Source: an uncultured Lachnospiraceae bacterium
GTDB lineage: Bacteria; Bacillota; Clostridia; Lachnospirales; Lachnospiraceae
Assembly (NCBI GenBank): GCA_902779355.1
Contig: CACZBF010000003.1
Location: 1-64,000, forward strand
DNA length: 64,000 nucleotides
Direction: 5' to 3'
The position numbers were made by a program, and so were the translations under genes. Shown in pieces: positions 62,505 through 64,000 of this stretch (its first letter is position 1; each line of letters starts with the position of its first letter). Under the pieces are notes generated by a model. That model worked only from the letters and a program-made list of their open reading frames with translations. It did not search any database and was not told the origin of the DNA.

Positions 62505-63587
62505 ATGAGCAGAGTGTACAATTTTTCCGCAGGGCCGGCTGTTTTGCCGGAAGAGGTGCTGAAAGAAGCAGCCGAGGAAATGCTGGATTACAAGGGATCC
62601 GGTATGTCCGTGATGGAGATGAGCCACCGGTCCAAGGTTTACGATGAGATCATCAAAGAGGCGGAGCAGGATATCCGGGATCTTCTTTCCATTCCGGATA
62701 ACTATAAAGTGCTCTTCTTACAGGGCGGCGCATCCCAGCAGTTTGCGGCAGTACCGATGAACCTGATGAAAAATAAGAAGGCAGGCTATATCCTGACCGG
62801 ACAGTGGGCGAAGAAAGCGTTTGCGGAAGCAAAACTTTACGGAGAAGCAGTGGAGCTTGCAAGCTCTGCGGACAAGACGTTTTCCTACATTCCGGACTGC
62901 TCGGATCTGCCGATCACGGACGATATGGATTATGTCTATATCTGCGAGAACAATACGATCTACGGCACGAAGTACAAGAAACTGCCGAATACGAAAGGAC
63001 GCATCCTTGTTTCCGACGTGTCTTCCTGCTTCCTGTCTGAGCCGATGGACGTGACGAAATACGGTGTTGTTTACGGTGGTGTTCAGAAGAACATCGGGCC
63101 GGCCGGTGTTGTGATCGATATCATCAGAGAGGATCTGATCACGGATGACGTGCTGCCGGGCACGCCCACCATGTTGAAATGGAAAACGCAGAGCGACAAC
63201 GATTCGCTTTACAATACGCCCCCGTGCTACGGCATTTACATCTGCGGCAAGGTCTTCAAGTGGATCAAGAGAAACGGTGGTCTGGCCGGCATGAAGACGA
63301 GAAACGAGGAAAAGGCGAAGATTCTCTACGACTTCCTCGACAACAGCACGCTTTTCAAAGGCACGGTTGTGAAGGAAGATCGGTCGCTCATGAATGTGCC
63401 GTTTGTGACGGGCAATGAGGAGCTGGATAAGAAGTTTGTTGCGGCCGCAACGGAGAAGGGCTTCGTCAACCTGAAGGGACACCGGACGGTCGGCGGTATG
63501 AGAGCCAGCATCTACAACGCAATGCCGAAAGAGGGCGTGGAAAAACTGGTTTCCTTTATGGAGCAGTTTGAGAAGGAAAACAAATAA
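62505..63587 (+). CDS. serC: Phosphoserine aminotransferase
   Basis: The 360-aa PLP enzyme converts 3-phosphohydroxypyruvate to phosphoserine. The opening YNFSAGPAVLPEEVL and the PLP-lysine segment YGGVQKNIGPAG (near residue 195) are characteristic. GAGGAGGAG precedes ATG 62505. It directly precedes serA, so the first two steps of serine synthesis are paired. Confidence 0.96.
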   Translation: MSRVYNFSAGPAVLPEEVLKEAAEEMLDYKGSGMSVMEMSHRSKVYDEIIKEAEQDIRDLLSIPDNYKVLFLQGGASQQFAAVPMNLMKNKKAGYILTGQWAKKAFAEAKLYGEAVELASSADKTFSYIPDCSDLPITDDMDYVYICENNTIYGTKYKKLPNTKGRILVSDVSSCFLSEPMDVTKYGVVYGGVQKNIGPAGVVIDIIREDLITDDVLPGTPTMLKWKTQSDNDSLYNTPPCYGIYICGKVFKWIKRNGGLAGMKTRNEEKAKILYDFLDNSTLFKGTVVKEDRSLMNVPFVTGNEELDKKFVAAATEKGFVNLKGHRTVGGMRASIYNAMPKEGVEKLVSFMEQFEKENK

Positions 63588-63617
63588 GCGGGATTGATCA
63601 AAGGAGAGGATAAACAA

Positions 63618-64000
63618 ATGAATTATGCAACGCTGAACCCGATCAGCAAGATCGGAACGGATGGGTTCTCTGCGGAATATCGTAAAGTGGAGGATCTGAA
63701 CAATGCGGATATCGCGCTTGTGCGCAGCGCATCCATGCACGACCTTGACCTGCCAAAGGGGCTGCTTGCAGTTGCAAGAGCCGGCGCGGGCGTCAATAAC
63801 ATTCCACTGGAGAAATGCGCGGAGCAGGGGATCGTGGTTTTCAACACGCCCGGCGCCAATGCCAACGGCGTGAAGGAACTGGTGCTGGCAGGTATGCTCC
63901 TTGCAGCACGTGATATCACGGGCGGTATTGCATGGACCGAAGAAAACAAGGATGATCCGGACATCGGAAAATCCGCGGAGAAAGCGAAGAAACAGTTTGC
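63618..64000 (+). CDS. serA: D-3-phosphoglycerate dehydrogenase, N-terminal part (cut by window end)
   Basis: The 127 codons visible begin MNYATLNPISKIG and include VRSASMHDLDLPKGLLAVARAGAGVNNI and VVFNTPGANANGVKELVLAGML, the substrate-domain pattern of SerA. The gene continues past the last base. AAGGAGAGG precedes ATG 63618. It follows serC by 30 bp. Presence of an ACT domain cannot be judged. Confidence 0.93.
   Translation, partial: MNYATLNPISKIGTDGFSAEYRKVEDLNNADIALVRSASMHDLDLPKGLLAVARAGAGVNNIPLEKCAEQGIVVFNTPGANANGVKELVLAGMLLAARDITGGIAWTEENKDDPDIGKSAEKAKKQF

Noticed and set aside
1-64000. CRISPR array accompanying the Cas10-like gene
   Set aside because: No set of 24-40-bp direct repeats with regular spacers was seen by eye anywhere in the window.

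Overview
The window looks like a chromosome segment of a Gram-positive, anaerobic Bacillota, most probably Lachnospiraceae-like (inference). Support: mid-range GC; strong AGGAGG-type ribosome sites; sigma-A promoters; a MurE with the meso-DAP type DNPR motif plus DapF; an oxygen-sensitive class III ribonucleotide reductase (NrdD/NrdG); many c-di-GMP and two-component proteins; and a small CD1871A-type CxxC protein known from clostridia. Most genes are on the plus strand. The clear minus-strand genes are a PilT-like ATPase and one hybrid histidine kinase.

Layout. 0.3-6.5 kb: PilT-like ATPase divergent from secG-rnr-smpB-dapF-murE. 6.5-10.3 kb: hybrid kinase convergent with murE, then a DUF3089 lipoprotein. 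10.3-12.4 kb: tmRNA (ssrA), with a small accessory island at its 3' end (DUF3990/ART-like protein, HTH protein, remnant of a type I restriction R subunit). 12.5-14.3 kb: TlpA-type lipoprotein, CD1871A-type protein and polyferredoxin, a predicted membrane electron-transfer operon. 14.2-19.9 kb: MATE pump followed by an orphan type III CRISPR-like module (small Rossmann-like protein, HD-less Cas10, Csx10-like double RAMP, Csx19-like protein) with no array, Cas6, Cas7 backbone or adaptation genes in the window, and a 156-bp multi-branched palindrome directly downstream. 19.9-24.2 kb: sulfur/Fe-S block (cysteine desulfurase-iscU; metY-cysK). Its two operons share a 20-bp promoter/operator, and the second carries a polycysteine leader peptide with an intrinsic terminator. 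24.3-33.3 kb: MATE-ATPase fusion, TIM-barrel protein, diguanylate cyclase, c-di-GMP phosphodiesterase and chemoreceptor. 33.4-36.2 kb: nrdD-nrdG under twin NrdR boxes. 36.3-44.6 kb: MFS transporter, coiled-coil membrane protein, response regulator/hybrid kinase/sensor kinase, lipoprotein and CheV. 44.7-48.7 kb: low-complexity membrane protein, hisH-hisF-ung. 49.1-53.4 kb: CstA, lipoprotein, HAD phosphatase, FliD-like protein behind a CsrA-type hairpin. 53.4-64 kb: tgt, GDPD, yajC, glucokinase, and an amino-acid block leuB, ilvD, ilvB, serC, serA (cut by the window end).

The housekeeping parts are coherent: ribosome rescue and RNA decay, cell-wall precursors, cysteine supply feeding Fe-S assembly, anaerobic dNTP synthesis, and branched-chain amino acid and serine synthesis. 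The strongest candidate for an undescribed system is 15603-19742, an apparent minimal type III-D-derived Cas10/Csx10/Csx19 module. The second strongest is the cysteine leader-peptide attenuator at 21677-21855. All family assignments come from reading motifs; no database search was run.
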